Notes under the pieces: model-generated
The model's database searches: none
The model's input: only the letters and a program-made list of their open reading frames with translations
What the model was told of the DNA's origin: nothing
NCBI RefSeq assembly: GCF_022376445.1
Contig: NW_025955110.1
Coordinates: forward strand, 37,285 to 101,284
DNA length: 64,000 bases
Direction of reading: 5' to 3'
Source of the DNA: Fomitopsis serialis
Taxonomy: Eukaryota > Basidiomycota > Agaricomycetes > Polyporales > Fomitopsidaceae
In this document: positions 1-11,439 of the stretch, in pieces
Layout of the letters: each line of letters opens with the position of its first letter
Numbering within the stretch: position 1 is the first letter of the stretch
Program-made: the position numbers and the translations under genes

Positions 1-401
1 GGATCAGGGGAAAGGGCGGACGGCCGAACCACAGTATCGGTTCCAGGCGAAGATCAACGAGGGAAAGGACCCTCGAGCGAAGGCCGAAGATCTGGCGCGG
101 CGGATGATGTACGAGAGCGATCAGAAGGCGAGCTGGGGGAGATTCTCGAGATCAGCCAGGAGTTTCGGAAGGTAGTTGACGAGCAGATCAAGACGCAACG
201 TGTGCAGGTCGCCGGCATGGCGGAGGAAGCGGTGTGGAACGTGGGGACCACCGAGCTGTCTAGCGGAGGGAACGTATTCGACAGCGGGTACTGGGACTCC
301 TTGACGCTGCGGGAGCTGCGGCCGCTGATCAATGGCGTCGGAAGGGCGGCGTGCATCCTGGACTCAGGGGCACAGATGGTCCTGATGCGGAAGGATATCT
401 G
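1..401 (+). pseudogene. Gypsy-1 left fragment: Gag C-terminal part and start of retroviral-type aspartic protease
   Basis: This is the interrupted 5' part of a Ty3/Gypsy polyprotein. One reading frame covers about 2-125 with a charged, Gag-like sequence (RAKAEDLARRMMYESD). A second frame continues from about 130 (GELGEILEISQEFRKVV), so one base appears to be missing near 127. The second frame reaches a classical aspartic protease active site, CILDSGAQMVLMRKDI (about 352-399), where DSGA carries the catalytic aspartate. The frame is cut at 401 by the inserted element. The next expected protease residues (WERVGGSLRPDEG) are found in frame at 43341, so this fragment and the one at 43343 belong to the same copy. 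The 5' end and LTR lie outside the window. Confidence 0.88.
400..401. repeat. Left copy of TG target-site duplication
   Basis: TG at 400-401 is repeated at 43341-43342, immediately outside the two CATCAGG termini. It falls in the protease tryptophan codon. The duplication is only 2 bp, so its weight comes from the exact frame restoration and the matching termini. Confidence 0.8.
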
Positions 402-414
402 CATCAGGGGAAAC
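402..414 (+). repeat. Left terminal inverted repeat of the giant element
   Basis: The 13 bases match the reverse complement of 43328-43340 at 11 positions. The first seven (CATCAGG) are identical, and the first six are shared with the termini of the small element at 44821. Confidence 0.85.
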
Positions 415-439
415 CGCCCATTCCCTTAAAGCCTTTAAG

Positions 440-457
440 ACACTTATAAACTACTTT
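440..457 (+). repeat. Subterminal direct repeat, left copy
   Basis: ACACTTATA followed by ACTACTTT matches 43268-43285 at 16 of 18 positions, in the same orientation. The copies lie 38 and 55 bp from their respective ends. CACTA-like elements usually have such subterminal transposase-binding repeats; binding here is inferred. Confidence 0.55.
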
Positions 458-1099
458 AAAAGCATTAAACCGGTCAAAGTGAACAGAAGAACACTCAAGA
501 CAAGTCCCCGGTTATGAGAAGGCCGAACACTTGGAAAATTGTCAAAGCATTATTGGATGCTTTTACACCAGCTCCCTCAGGCGGGTGATGATCCTCTTGC
601 CGTGCTTTTTGTTCCCTTTTGTCATGCTTTGGAGGTTCTGTTGTTCTGCTCTTGACCCTCTGTTTAACACTAAAAAGAGGCTGTCTGATGGCTTTCAAAT
701 CTACTCATTTTTGGTGGTTCTGGCGCTCCCCACGTTGCGGCGAAAAAAAGCATACATTGGACCACTATGCAATACCACTAATACAGAACTGGAACCCACG
801 AAAGCTATACAGTACTGACTTCCAGCCAATGTAGGAAGTTACATGATGACAGGTATACGGCTGGAAAATGGGACACGTACAGCTGGTACAGTGAAACATC
901 AAGAGGAGGCCAAGGCATAAGTATACGACAACATGGGCGATATTGAGACATACAGAACCAGGAGAAGAGATAGTCATAATCCGGGAGCACGGGTGGGCAG
1001 GGCTCGGATGCAGCGGGGAACCTAGGATCATTGTTGTAGATTAGTACGACCATAAATGAAAATGAATTGAAACCCTCTCTAAGAGGACTCACTCGCCGT
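458..1099. other. Left-end non-coding region of the giant element
   Basis: I see no supported gene here. The outermost part is A/T-rich with TTAAAG/CTTTAA words that recur near the right end (ACTTTG words at 43250-43300). The rest is unstructured sequence downstream of the DUF6532-like gene. Confidence 0.6.
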
Positions 1100-3875
1100 C
1101 TACTCGTCACTCTGTGAGAAGTTGCTCGGCCCAGCATCGTCACTGGTGGGGGCCCAGAGCTTGCTGATCAGGGAGACCGCGGTGGTAGGGCCTACTTTCT
1201 TCCTACCCTTCTCATCCACGGCCCCACGGTTGTCGTCAGGGGCCACTCCCGCAGTGACACTAATGCAGGTAGGAAGGTCAGGAACTCTGGTAGATAGTAC
1301 AGGACACTCACCGAATGTGCGTGGCAAGTGTCTGGTCCATGGACTTGCAGAACCTTGCGCAACCCTCGTTGTATACCGTCGTGTTCTTGGGATCCGCGCT
1401 CAACCGAAGCTCATCAATGCTGAGCTTGAAACCATCGTGCCTATGAGATACACTCCGTCAGCCAGTCAAGGCCGGCATGCTACTGGTATGAGACTCACAG
1501 GGGGGCATAGTTCTTCTCGTCGAAAGCCACCGTGACGTTCCCCTTCATGGCCTCGTCGAGAGACACAACAATCTGGCGCACATCATGTTATCCACAGACC
1601 GTACATGAAAGATGAATGTGCCTACAGCGCTGCACACTAGTGCGATCATATTGCTGGAGAGTGGGATCTTGTTGATGTCGAACCGGTCTTTATGCTCGGG
1701 GCGCAGAGCCTCCGGATTGGCTCCCATCCACCATTGACGTGCTATGATTTCTGCAATCGCCACGTTATGGAAGGGGGCTCGATGGTTAGCCACCCACAGC
1801 TAATTTTATTTCAGCATTCTCCAGCATGTAAATGTGAGTATACTACGTACCGATGGATCCACCCTGTAATCTGGCATCTGGAGGTCTCCGTGGTGAAAGG
1901 TGTCCTTGTCCTTGAGGAACCTCACACGATCCTCGGTAGCCTTCCGAAGCTTCTCTGCACTGGACCCGAAGTCCGACAGGTTGAACGTCAGGAAGGACTT
2001 CTCAACCACCCGCTTCGCCTTCTGTTTGACTTCCTGGCGGAACTGTGCAGCGACCTTGTAGACCTGGACAAATGGGTCTACCCCTAGCCCAGAGGATGAG
2101 ATAACGGAACATATACTCACCTTCCCCGACATGATGGCCCTCATTCCCATGTTCTCCCACATTCCCATGTTCTCCCACACGGGATCGTAGATGGCCTTGA
2201 ACTGCTTAGTTTGGTACATCGGGTACTTCTTCTGTGTTTGCTCGATGACCTCTAGCGGGGCTTGCTTCTTCTCCATGCTGCTGGCGTATTTGCGGGGCCA
2301 GGCGTTCACCACGGCGAGGTATACCCGAAACTCTTGGGTCGCACGGTGCAAGAAGCCTTTCAGAGGCTCCTCGTTGAGGAGTTCCTTGGACACCTCAATG
2401 GTATCGTCCCTAGACTCCTCGTCCTCCACCTTCACAGACTTGGACCGAGCTTGAGACTTCGTCTTCGCCTTCTGCTTGCCCTCCAGCTTCACGTCCATCT
2501 AAGAATGAAGTTCAAGTTAGCAGAGGGTCCCCGTGGCGATATAAGCATACCTCATCAGCGCCGCTGCGAGTGGGGGGATCACGTCCATCCGATCCGTTAC
2601 CCTCACTCCCCTCCAGCTGATCATCCTCATCCGAGACCTTGTAGGATTCTGTACCACTCCCCTCGGATTCGTCCACGGGTGATGCCTGTTTTGCCTTCCC
2701 CTTGCCTTTCCATCCAGCTTTCTTCGTGGGGGTCGTGTCGAACACTGTAACACGTGCAGCGGTGAATGACATATACAGCAGAGTGAACTCACCGACAGGC
2801 TCAGGAGTTCCTACATCCTCACCGCCATCCTCCTCGTCCCCGTTCTCGCTCCCATCACTGCCATCTGAGACCCCACCTTTGACCGTGCCCTTAGCCATAC
2901 TTCCTTTGACCTTGACCGCTTTCATCCCTGCGTATCTTCCATGTGTGCAATGATGGACGACTGGTTGTGAGTGGCTTACCAATGAGAGCGGAGAGCTGCT
3001 GCTGATCCTTCGACACCTTCGGGGCAGGCTTCTCGGGCAGACGAGTGATGACAACTTCGGGTTCTCTTGCCCTTTGGGGCGACCGGTCTTCAAGACATGA
3101 GTGCAGACTTGGTCCGGGAATATGCACATAGACAATGCAATGACACTTACTGGGGATGATCCTCGCATTGTCCTCCACGACAGTCAGCTCCGGGGATTCA
3201 ACTCGAGCTGACTTGCGCGAAGCTTGAGTTCTTGGCTTCTTCTTAGGCTGCTTCGTGCGTTCTTCTGTGTCGCTCGCCTCTTGGTCGGACGTCTGGAGGT
3301 GCTTCCTCTTGGTAGTGCTAGAGGCTTTCGTACGCGAGGGCGACGCCGGCGCTGAGACTATATCATAGTGTCAGTCCATGTGTTGGCAGGCGCATGTACT
3401 CACGTTGTTTCTTCTTTCCCCCTTGCCTGTTGACTTGGACGGCACCGTATCCTCATCCTCCTCATCCTCCTCATCCTCTCCAGCTTCAGCCTCGGCATCA
3501 TCTTCTCCCTCTTGGTCATCCTGCTCCATCGCGGCCGCGTTGTTATCCTGGATTGCTGCAACAAGATGTAGTATACTTCGATTGATCTGGCCACGGTAAA
3601 ATCTTACTTTGCCGCTTCTCTTTCGCCGCTGCTTCCTTCCTCTGTTTTGCGATGGAGCGAGCCATGGCGTTGATTTGCGATGCCGATGCACCGCTCATCT
3701 TTGTCTTCAAGAAGTCCTTGATCTCCTGTATGTCCCCGCTGCTGGCAACAGTGGAATCGGAAACCACATCGGACTGAGTCTTCTGGGAGCCATTCGCCTT
3801 TGACGGCGGTTTCGGAGCCTTCTTCGTGGTCTTCGCTGCTGCTGCAGCCTTGGAGCGTGTCTGCGGAGTAGACAT
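1100..3875 (-). CDS. DUF6532-like nuclear protein, multi-exon
   Basis: A minus-strand gene of about ten exons with clear GT-AG introns of about 45-60 bp. It starts at MSTPQTRSKAAAAAK (ATG at 3875) and stops at 1100-1102. The N-terminal half is basic and alanine/lysine-rich, then strongly acidic (Glu/Asp runs at about 3440-3500), as in intrinsically disordered nuclear proteins. The C-terminal half (exons at about 1500-2500) holds a helical region with EFRVYLAVVNAWP, FRQEVKQKAKRVVEKSF and RAPFHNVAIAEIIARQWW, followed by IPLSSNMIALVCSAV. This order resembles the basidiomycete DUF6532 family, which has no known function. An 18-bp in-frame tandem duplication sits at 2144-2179. Nearest neighbour is the TET/JBP-like gene, same strand. 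I recognised the family by motif memory, so the name is moderate in confidence; the gene itself is well supported. Confidence 0.68.
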
Positions 3876-4221
3876 GGTATGAGGCAACAACTAGATATGA
3901 GTTCGCAGAATGAGATCGGAGACAGACAAACTGCGAGGCGGGTCGACGACTCAAACCAGCGTTGAGCGTCCGCGCTGTCGATAACGGAAGAACCGAAGCC
4001 CCTTCGGAGATGCGGAGTGAAGCACTGACTGAGTCCGAAAGCTCCAAGTCCCAGAAGCTGCTCACCATCTGAGCAACGCTTGATGAAGAGTTTAGGGTAC
4101 TTACAACCTAGACCATGGACGAAGAGAGAGAGATGCAAGACGAACAGATTGGAGCGAGCATGACAGCCAGATCAATTGGTGGCAACCGAAGACGTACGTA
4201 CGTGTCGTAATATTAAAAACC
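3876..4221. other. Intergenic spacer between DUF6532-like and TET/JBP-like genes
   Basis: It would hold the promoter of the DUF6532-like gene and the 3' end of the TET/JBP-like gene. A short TACG repeat lies at about 4194-4203. I see no coding exon that I can support. Confidence 0.4.
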
Positions 4222-7147
4222 CTATTTAAAATATACATTGCCCTCCCACCCATTCCGGCTGCCCTTCGTCCACTTGTCTATTTCCTTGTCCGTGTGTAGT
4301 ACAATAGAAGCACGGCAGCCGGTGTAGTGGAGATTGAAGTGAGTTATACTGAAAGAAGGAAAGGCCACAGCATCGCCATTGCGAAGGGGAACCACGAAAC
4401 CGGGCTCGTACATACATAGGTCCCCGCCCTCGAAGTCACCAATGGGCAAAACAACGCACAATGTTTTGTCCATGGAATCCCTGTGAGCGGAAGTGGCAAC
4501 ATTCAGGTTAATGACGAGCGAGAGGAATGGGTGCACAATCGAGCCGGCGTTCCCTGGCAACACTTCCGCGTCAACGCTCATCTCCGCGTATTCTTGGGGA
4601 AACAAAATTTGGATCTGGTACACATTAGTTACGGATAGAACAGTGAGAAATGTCATTATCTGACGTACTTGCTCTCTGATCCATCCAAACACCTCGGCAA
4701 AAATGTGCTCAAGATTGTGGTAGACCCGTTCATGCTTGTGCATGTCAGCGGAGGGGTATGGCAGCATTTGACTGTAGTTGGTCCTGGAGCGGTCCGCCTT
4801 TCGAATGAGGTGCGGATGCGATTCACTGCAAACTTGGTAGCCCTATGGGATCACATAACACTCTCAGCTATAACGGAAAACAAACCAAGTGAGGCATGGG
4901 CGCACATACCCTTGTGCCATGCCTATTGTACCAGGCGAAATGCAGCGCCTCGAAAGAGTACTGCGGCCCCTGGGAGCATGAGCTCATGGTCTCAAGTCCA
5001 GAAGGTTCCTCATCGAAACAAGAGACGAGATCCGTGAACAGCCTGTGTCTCAACTTCTCTGGCATGTTCGGAAAGATACACATGATAAGCGAGCCCTTGC
5101 GGTCGCGGATCTCAACAGGGTCTCTGCAACAGTTGTACAAGAATTCAATATCATTGTTGAGAGTTGACGTGAAAAGCACTCACGTGGACATGGTGGGTGC
5201 AATCTTCACATACTTGTTATCATTGTTGATGCGCGAGCCTTCCTCATACATGGTTGAGAGCTGAACAAGCCAACGTAGTGTAGCATGTAAGTCAAAGAGT
5301 TAGATGGTGTTTGAACGAACTTACAATATATCGCAGCTCGTCGATGGTTCGAGGCTCCCGGGCGGCGTTCGCCCGGCCGCGCTCTCTCTCTGTCCACGAG
5401 AACGCCTCATCCGCAGTGGCTGGGACTGGAATTCTTCTATGGGCTTCGTGGAACAGGTCATAAGCTGCCGTAAGCGATATTCTTGCAGGGCGCTGTGCAG
5501 TAAACTGTGAGGCTGATGGTGCGGTAAACTGTGAGGCTGATGGCGCAGAGATGGGCGTAGCGGTTGGTCCTGGTTCCTCTCCCTCCAAGGGTTCGTCGCA
5601 AACCGTCAATGGAGAGGGAGGGGCTTCATTCTCTTGGTTATCTGAACCGTAGAGCCATCGTCCAGCCAACATGACTAGCTGGGTCTCCTTAGGGGCCTGT
5701 AGGGGCTGATAGAAGGCCAGCCACACATTCTTGTTGCGCGGCACCGGGCCGAAGTTACTGTGGGGAATAAAGATACATGACGTAGAGAGTCGACAACAAT
5801 GGACATGGCACTCACTTGAGCTTCAAAGAAGTGAAAACTAAATCACATCGATCCAGGTCGGAGCAGATGAGCGAATCGTGTAGCATGCCATAATCCGCAC
5901 ATATACGGGGTGATAAGAGGGTGTCGAACGTCAGTGGGAGTATTTGTCGCAGAGTTGATAACAGTGGAATGATTTTGTTGATCACAACCCCACCGACAGC
6001 CGTCTCTAGTGAAACGAAGTGGTCGGTGAGTGATGGAACCCGTCATACCAAGGAAACGGATGGCTAACCAGGATTTGGATTGCGAAGTACACTTGCAACC
6101 TGCCAGGCAAAATTGCCAACCGGATGAAGAAGACTGTGCTTCATATCCGCTATGGCGATGAGCATGAGAATGTATATGGAACCTACACAAGTTTATTGAC
6201 AGGAGCATTGAAGAATAAAATAGTGACGTACCTCCCCACGCCATGATGGCAAATTTACTCCCACATTCCACCCAACGACGGAAGGTACGATCGCACACGG
6301 GGTTGTCTAGATGCTTGACTTGCTTCTCGTAGACACCGTTAACGCTCAGCGAATGGAGATGTTGTAGACTAGATACAAGGAAATGTCAACTGGAACTCGG
6401 TGGCACAGTGGGGTTATGATAAAATAAAACACACCTAGAGCACTGAACACGAGCTGCAGGTACTGCACCATGAAGAGAAAGTCGGTGGCGGCACTGACGG
6501 CCGTCATACGCTTGCACCTTTGTATGATGGATGAGAGGGAATCGTCCAGGAACGCGGTTCTCTATCCCCATCTCGTTGCAATGCTTCCACAATGGCGTAC
6601 AGCGAATTGTTGTCACTGAGGGAAGCATCGAGGCCGTTGATGAAGCTCTTAACCGGCTCTGAAACTGTACCCTCCGGGGCATGTGTGTTCATCCATTGAG
6701 AGCCGGTGGCCCTGACTGCTTCTCCGCCGTTGCAGCGGTAGACTTACTCTTCTTTTTAGAGCAATTTTTGATGCTCTTGAAGGCCTGATCTGCACGTTTC
6801 CCAGATTTCTTGTTGCTCGAAGCTGCCAATTTTGAGGTATGCTTTTTCGTACTTTGGACGCGCTTGACGAGACTTCTGCAGTGCGTGATCTCTTGGGCTG
6901 TCAATTGATAACAATACTGCATACTGCGCACCTTCCAGACCCTCCCCATTGGCAAGTACATGCGGAGCCTGAGCCGCAGACGTCGACTGGATGCTGGCGT
7001 GATTGTGTCCCAAGAAGTCGCCTCAAGGGAAGATGGCTGGATGTTCGGGGACTGGGCAAGCCTCTCCCTAACGCCTTGTAGAGGTTGCGTCGAGACCGGC
7101 AAGTCGTCCAGAAGATTTAAAAGAGCCTCTGCTTCTGCTATCGTCAA
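4222..7147 (-). CDS. TET/JBP-like 2-oxoglutarate/Fe(II) dioxygenase A
   Basis: The enzyme probably oxidises 5-methylcytosine in DNA; TET/JBP enzymes use Fe(II), oxygen and 2-oxoglutarate. The gene is multi-exon. The catalytic core is near the C-terminus (4222-4600): a double-stranded beta-helix with the HxD iron-binding pair in NLNVATSAHRDS, the distal iron-binding histidine in ITHFNLHY, and the 2-oxoglutarate-binding arginine in GCRASIVLHTD. Conserved upstream exons include MLPYPSADMHKHERVYH and FEALHFAWYNRHGT, both typical of KDZ-linked fungal members. The N-terminal part is lysine-rich (about 6700-6900) and less certain; a Met at 7147 is the best visible start. A 24-bp tandem repeat encodes two SASQFTA units (about 5500-5550). 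All core residues are present, so the enzyme could be active. It belongs to the outer giant element. Confidence 0.8.
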
Positions 7148-7344
7148 GCTCAGGCATACTTGCCCGGTGTGTGGTCATGATCGGCGGTGAGTTGGACTTG
7201 GAGTTAGGCGCCAGTGGACATGGTGGATCGGGACATTGATATTGAACATTGGAACTGCGAAGAGAGCACGCTAGACCGTAATGCATACAAAAGGTTACAA
7301 ATCGGTGCGCAGTGTAATAGAATACCGGTGAATACATCCTTAAT

Positions 7345-10300
7345 CTACCCCAATGCGTCCATCAGTCTGCTGTCTGCCCACTGCATCGCCGCTCGAGAGA
7401 GTCGCTGGACCATGGAATCGTGAAACACCTTCAAGGCTTCCCCGGTCAGTTGACAGCTAACAAAACCACGACCTCCTCGAACACCTCGTCTTCCCGACGG
7501 ATGAACTCTCGAGTGGTGTAACCAGGGAGGTGCTGTGCCATCCATTGGCAAGCGGGGCGGAGCGATTGCGGTGGACGGTGTACAAGGGCCGAGGACCACT
7601 CAAGCCTCCCATGTTCAACGCCATCGCGTTAAACGTTCTCCGAGTGAGCACGCACATTCGCAACATCTCCCGCCAGAACTCCTGCTCGGGGGAGATAGAT
7701 CCAATCCACTCCGGAGAGGGATCCATCTTGAAGGACTAGGTCGGACCTCTTGTGAGGGGAACGGCACGAGAATGAAGGTAAGTCCACTCACCACGGTCGG
7801 GAAGCGATCTACGATCTTCTCCATGGTCGTCCCCCTGTCCACCTCCTCCAGTATCTCATCAAATCGGTCGCGGAGAACTATGACGGCGTCTAGCTTCATG
7901 GCTCATGCAGGAGGACGCCATGTAGGGCACGAGGCGGACATGCGAATGCCGACCAGTGCTCTTTGACCTCGATAGAGTGCGGCTGGTCCGGGTCTCCTGC
8001 GGGAAAGACGGGGCGAATGTTTTGGGGCGGTGGCTTCCCGGCCTTCGGCGGGACACCTGTGTCTTGTCCTGATGGGTCCACTCACCGAGGGCCTCCTCCC
8101 CTTCATCCCCAGTGGCACGCGCTTTCGTCCAGCTTTGACGCATGATACTCGGGTACCCTTCGAATTGCCCAGGGGCCCGTGATTCGTGGCGTTCCCGAAC
8201 AAACAGGAACATGAAAGCGAATAATGGCCCGACTGCCTGTCGAATGAGCTTGGCCACCTTTGGAATTGTTCATGTCACTTTGATCTTAGCACAGCGAGTA
8301 TGATAAGTATTTACTTACCTTCTTGAAGACGTGAGGGGCTGTTCCGAGACGCAAACCTCGATCATGATCAGATGGAAGTTCATGAACGAAAATGGAAAGG
8401 AGATGACGACGTCGGGAATGGTGTTTGGGTCGCCCTTGATAAGCATGGTAAGCTGTGCCAGGAGTTGGTGCTGCAGTGTGAATTGGGGGTGATGGCCGAT
8501 CTGGCGGAGCATGTTGCAGACGTAAGTAAAGATGATGTTTACCAGGGTCTCATGCACAGTGGAGGGCGGTTTATAAGGTGCCATGCTGAGCTTGGGGGCG
8601 AGGACAGAGCACAGAGGGAAAGGTCGCTCCTCATGGGCGCAATGCCCGCGCGTTTCCGGCGCTGGTTTTGAGCCGCCCACGGGAAGCTTCTCACAAGGAA
8701 GCTTTTGTGACAGGGAAGCGGATAATGGATCGATACACATACAATACGCTCGTACAAAGTTCGGAGGGTATACATAGATAGATGATGCGATAATCTACTC
8801 ATCTACGAGGACCAGACGGGGGTCGTCTCCAGCAGGGCTCCCCGCTCGAAACCTCTGAGTCCGCCGACGAACTCATGCGCTACATGCCCGACGGACTGGT
8901 CGAGGAAGAAGATGATGTCATTGAGGCATTCGTGGGCGAGGAGGTCCACCCGCTCCTTCCACTGGGGCTCCGTGGGGATGGCGCGCTTGAGGGCGCGATC
9001 AAGAGGCGTGATGCCCAGATGAGCATAGCTGTATGAGTGTATGATGGAATATAACCGATCCTTGAGGATCCGCGCCCATCCACTGGGCTGGTTTGCAGCT
9101 GCGACGCAGGAAGGTGAGGCTGCCAGGCAAGGAGCCTCTGTGCAAGGATGAGTACGGTGACCCATAGATGTGAACCCAATCTTACCAAGAAGTGCGATGT
9201 CTCCTTCTCCCAGTCCTCTAAGCCTCGCGCCTCCTCCACACATGTGCGGAAGTCGCCGAACTCAGCCCGCTCGTACGAAATGAGGCATGCCTGTAAGGCG
9301 GGCATATCCTCTTCCAGAGCTAGGAGGGGCGAGTGATACCCGGTACCCGTGCTGGTTGGGACAACCAGCGCGATAACGAAGCCTTGAAGGGTGGACATGA
9401 GGTCCAAAGCCCCGGCCATCTGTTCCTTTCATGAATCCTTGTTAACTGTAACAGCTTGGAGGCTTGGACATACCTTCTTCATCTCGTACTGGAGCTCCCC
9501 CACTGACTGCACCCCATGCAAAAGAAGAACTCAGTTCCGAGTTCATCCTTCTTCCTGATAGTCCTAACCACCCGCCCCTCATGCGGAACTGTACATCGAC
9601 GGTGAGAAGATCGCATTGAGAAGTCATGAACGTATCCTGCATCTCGACCCGAAATGCACTCCTATTGAGGAGACTCGCGAAACGCTGGGCCATGGCGATG
9701 GAGGAAGTCCATGAACGGTGGGTCCCAGAACCACTGCTTTCCGAGACTCCGGCCAGAAGTCAACGCTGTGTAACGCGTTAGCCGGAATAAGAGAAAAGGG
9801 TGTTCTTGGAACTCACCGCACGCGTTGAAGGAAAGCTAACCACATGCTGAGCCGAGGTTGGTAGGAATCATCGTCCGAATCAGTGTGGTGCATTGAAACG
9901 TCGTCGTCGTCATCCAAATTAGCGTGGAGCATTGATGTGTCTTCATTGTCCGACGCGTCGGGATAAGCGGGGTTCAGCTGCCAGAGTTTGGACAGTATGT
10001 CCTGCAGCACCCAGCAGCGACGTTCCTCAATGTGGGGTATGTCCTGAGGTTGAGTATTGACACCAACCATTCATGATATGTGAGACTGACATCTCACCTT
10101 CTGCACGAAGTGATCGGGGTTGGAGAGCTCCCAAATTTCCCGCAAGCTCCATATCTCCTCGAATACGTACACCATGAAATCGTGATCCACCGGATTCACT
10201 TCAAACTTCTTCAAAATGGCCCAGAACTCCGACGGTAACGGTTCCGAGACGATGGTCCGCTGAGAGCTTTCCGCACCGAGAGGTCGAGTGAGGCGATGCG

Positions 10301-10547
10301 CCTTGTTATCGAACGATTGCACGCTGACCGGGCTGGCCGGAGACCAGTCAGAGGCGACCTTGATAGGACGGTTGATCTGAGGAGGAGTTTGAGGCAGAGG
10401 GGTGGAGTCGATCTCGGAAGACGGCTGACTGCCGTCAATGTCAGAACCGAAGTCGGTTGCCCCGGCAGAGTCGGAGTCGATATCCGTATCAGAGCCAGAG
10501 AGATTCCTTGCGTGAGGAAAGCCAACAGAACGGCGAGGCGTCGCCAT
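7345..10547 (-). CDS. Uncharacterised multi-exon protein, giant-element cargo
   Basis: I do not recognise the family. The likely start is MATPRRSVGFPHARN (ATG at 10547) and the last exon ends at 7345. The N-terminus is Ser/Asp-rich (SDTDIDSDSAG, about 10480) and a second acidic patch follows (LDDDDDVSMHH, about 9900). The remaining exons are mostly helical, for example FWAILKKFEVNPVDHDFMVYVFEEIWSL (shortened: FEVNPVDHDFMVYVFEEIW, about 10130-10210), MKLDAVIVLRDRFDEILEEV (about 7840-7899) and a terminal stretch ending ALKVFHDSMVQRLSRAAMQW. Plausible introns of 45-60 bp link the exons. No transmembrane segment, signal peptide or catalytic motif is visible. It is divergently oriented to the Plavaka gene with about 0.9 kb between them. 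Exon borders in 7900-9800 are uncertain, and this could be two genes. Confidence 0.5.
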
Positions 10548-11439
10548 GTTGAGAGCGAGTGTATGTCGTGGCTGCAAGAGGAGTGAGGGAGTCACCGTTC
10601 AAGTTGTCGGCACTTGTCTCGTTCATGGGAAATTGAATCGGGACAACAGACCACAACTAGTGCGGTGTCAATCTGTGCGCTTTCATTTCAGTCAGTTCGC
10701 TTCTACCAACTGACGACATAGGGATACCTTGATGGGACCACATCAGAAGAAGGCAGCATGAACGTCATGAACGTACAATTTTTGCGACAGACCGTCCGGC
10801 ATATATAGCTCGAAATACACGGTGGGCTCTTGCGGTTTGTGGGGGCGCGGCAACTTCTTAGGGTCAGCCCAAAAAGGAAGGTGGACATGGAATGTCCAAG
10901 ACCCTTTCCCGGTAAGCCTTCACACCATTCAGAATGCAACGAGATATGCAACGGCACTCACGCAATGCAATCAATACCGAGAGACTGTGAAAAGTACGTA
11001 CAGGTGAGTAACTTCAATAGCTTAATAAAATGTCAGAGGTACGGAGGTATCAGTGCTCACAGAGACAACCAGTTAGAAGGCAAGGCGTCGTAATAAATCC
11101 TACAGTGATAAAGCACCCATGGATGCGGCAGATACGCTTGCCCAAGTTCTATAGCTGTAAGGATATTAATGACGGTGGCATAGATCATGGAGGTGGGTAC
11201 AAAAAAGCGGTGGTGGAGAAGCCCATATCCACGCCGTAACATGGGCGTTTACGTCCGTCTAAGCGACTGAATGAGTATGAGACGCTGAGCGGAGACCACG
11301 CGCCGTCGCTCATATTCTTCCCAAGGCTTTTCTTACGCTTTTCATCTCATCCAGAGCGTCATACTGTCCCGGTGAGATTTGTGTGAAATATCCTCTATCA
11401 GGGATCATGTACTGACCTCTACTGACTGGCCAGTGCAAG
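10548..11439. other. Divergent intergenic region upstream of Plavaka
   Basis: It separates the minus-strand unknown gene from the plus-strand Plavaka gene, so it probably contains both promoters. Short open frames are present on both strands, but none shows motifs or codon use that I can support. Confidence 0.45.

Noticed and set aside
54..404. Minus-strand frame of 116 codons over the Gag-protease fragment
   Set aside because: It is the shadow of the plus-strand frame, which holds the aspartic protease motif.
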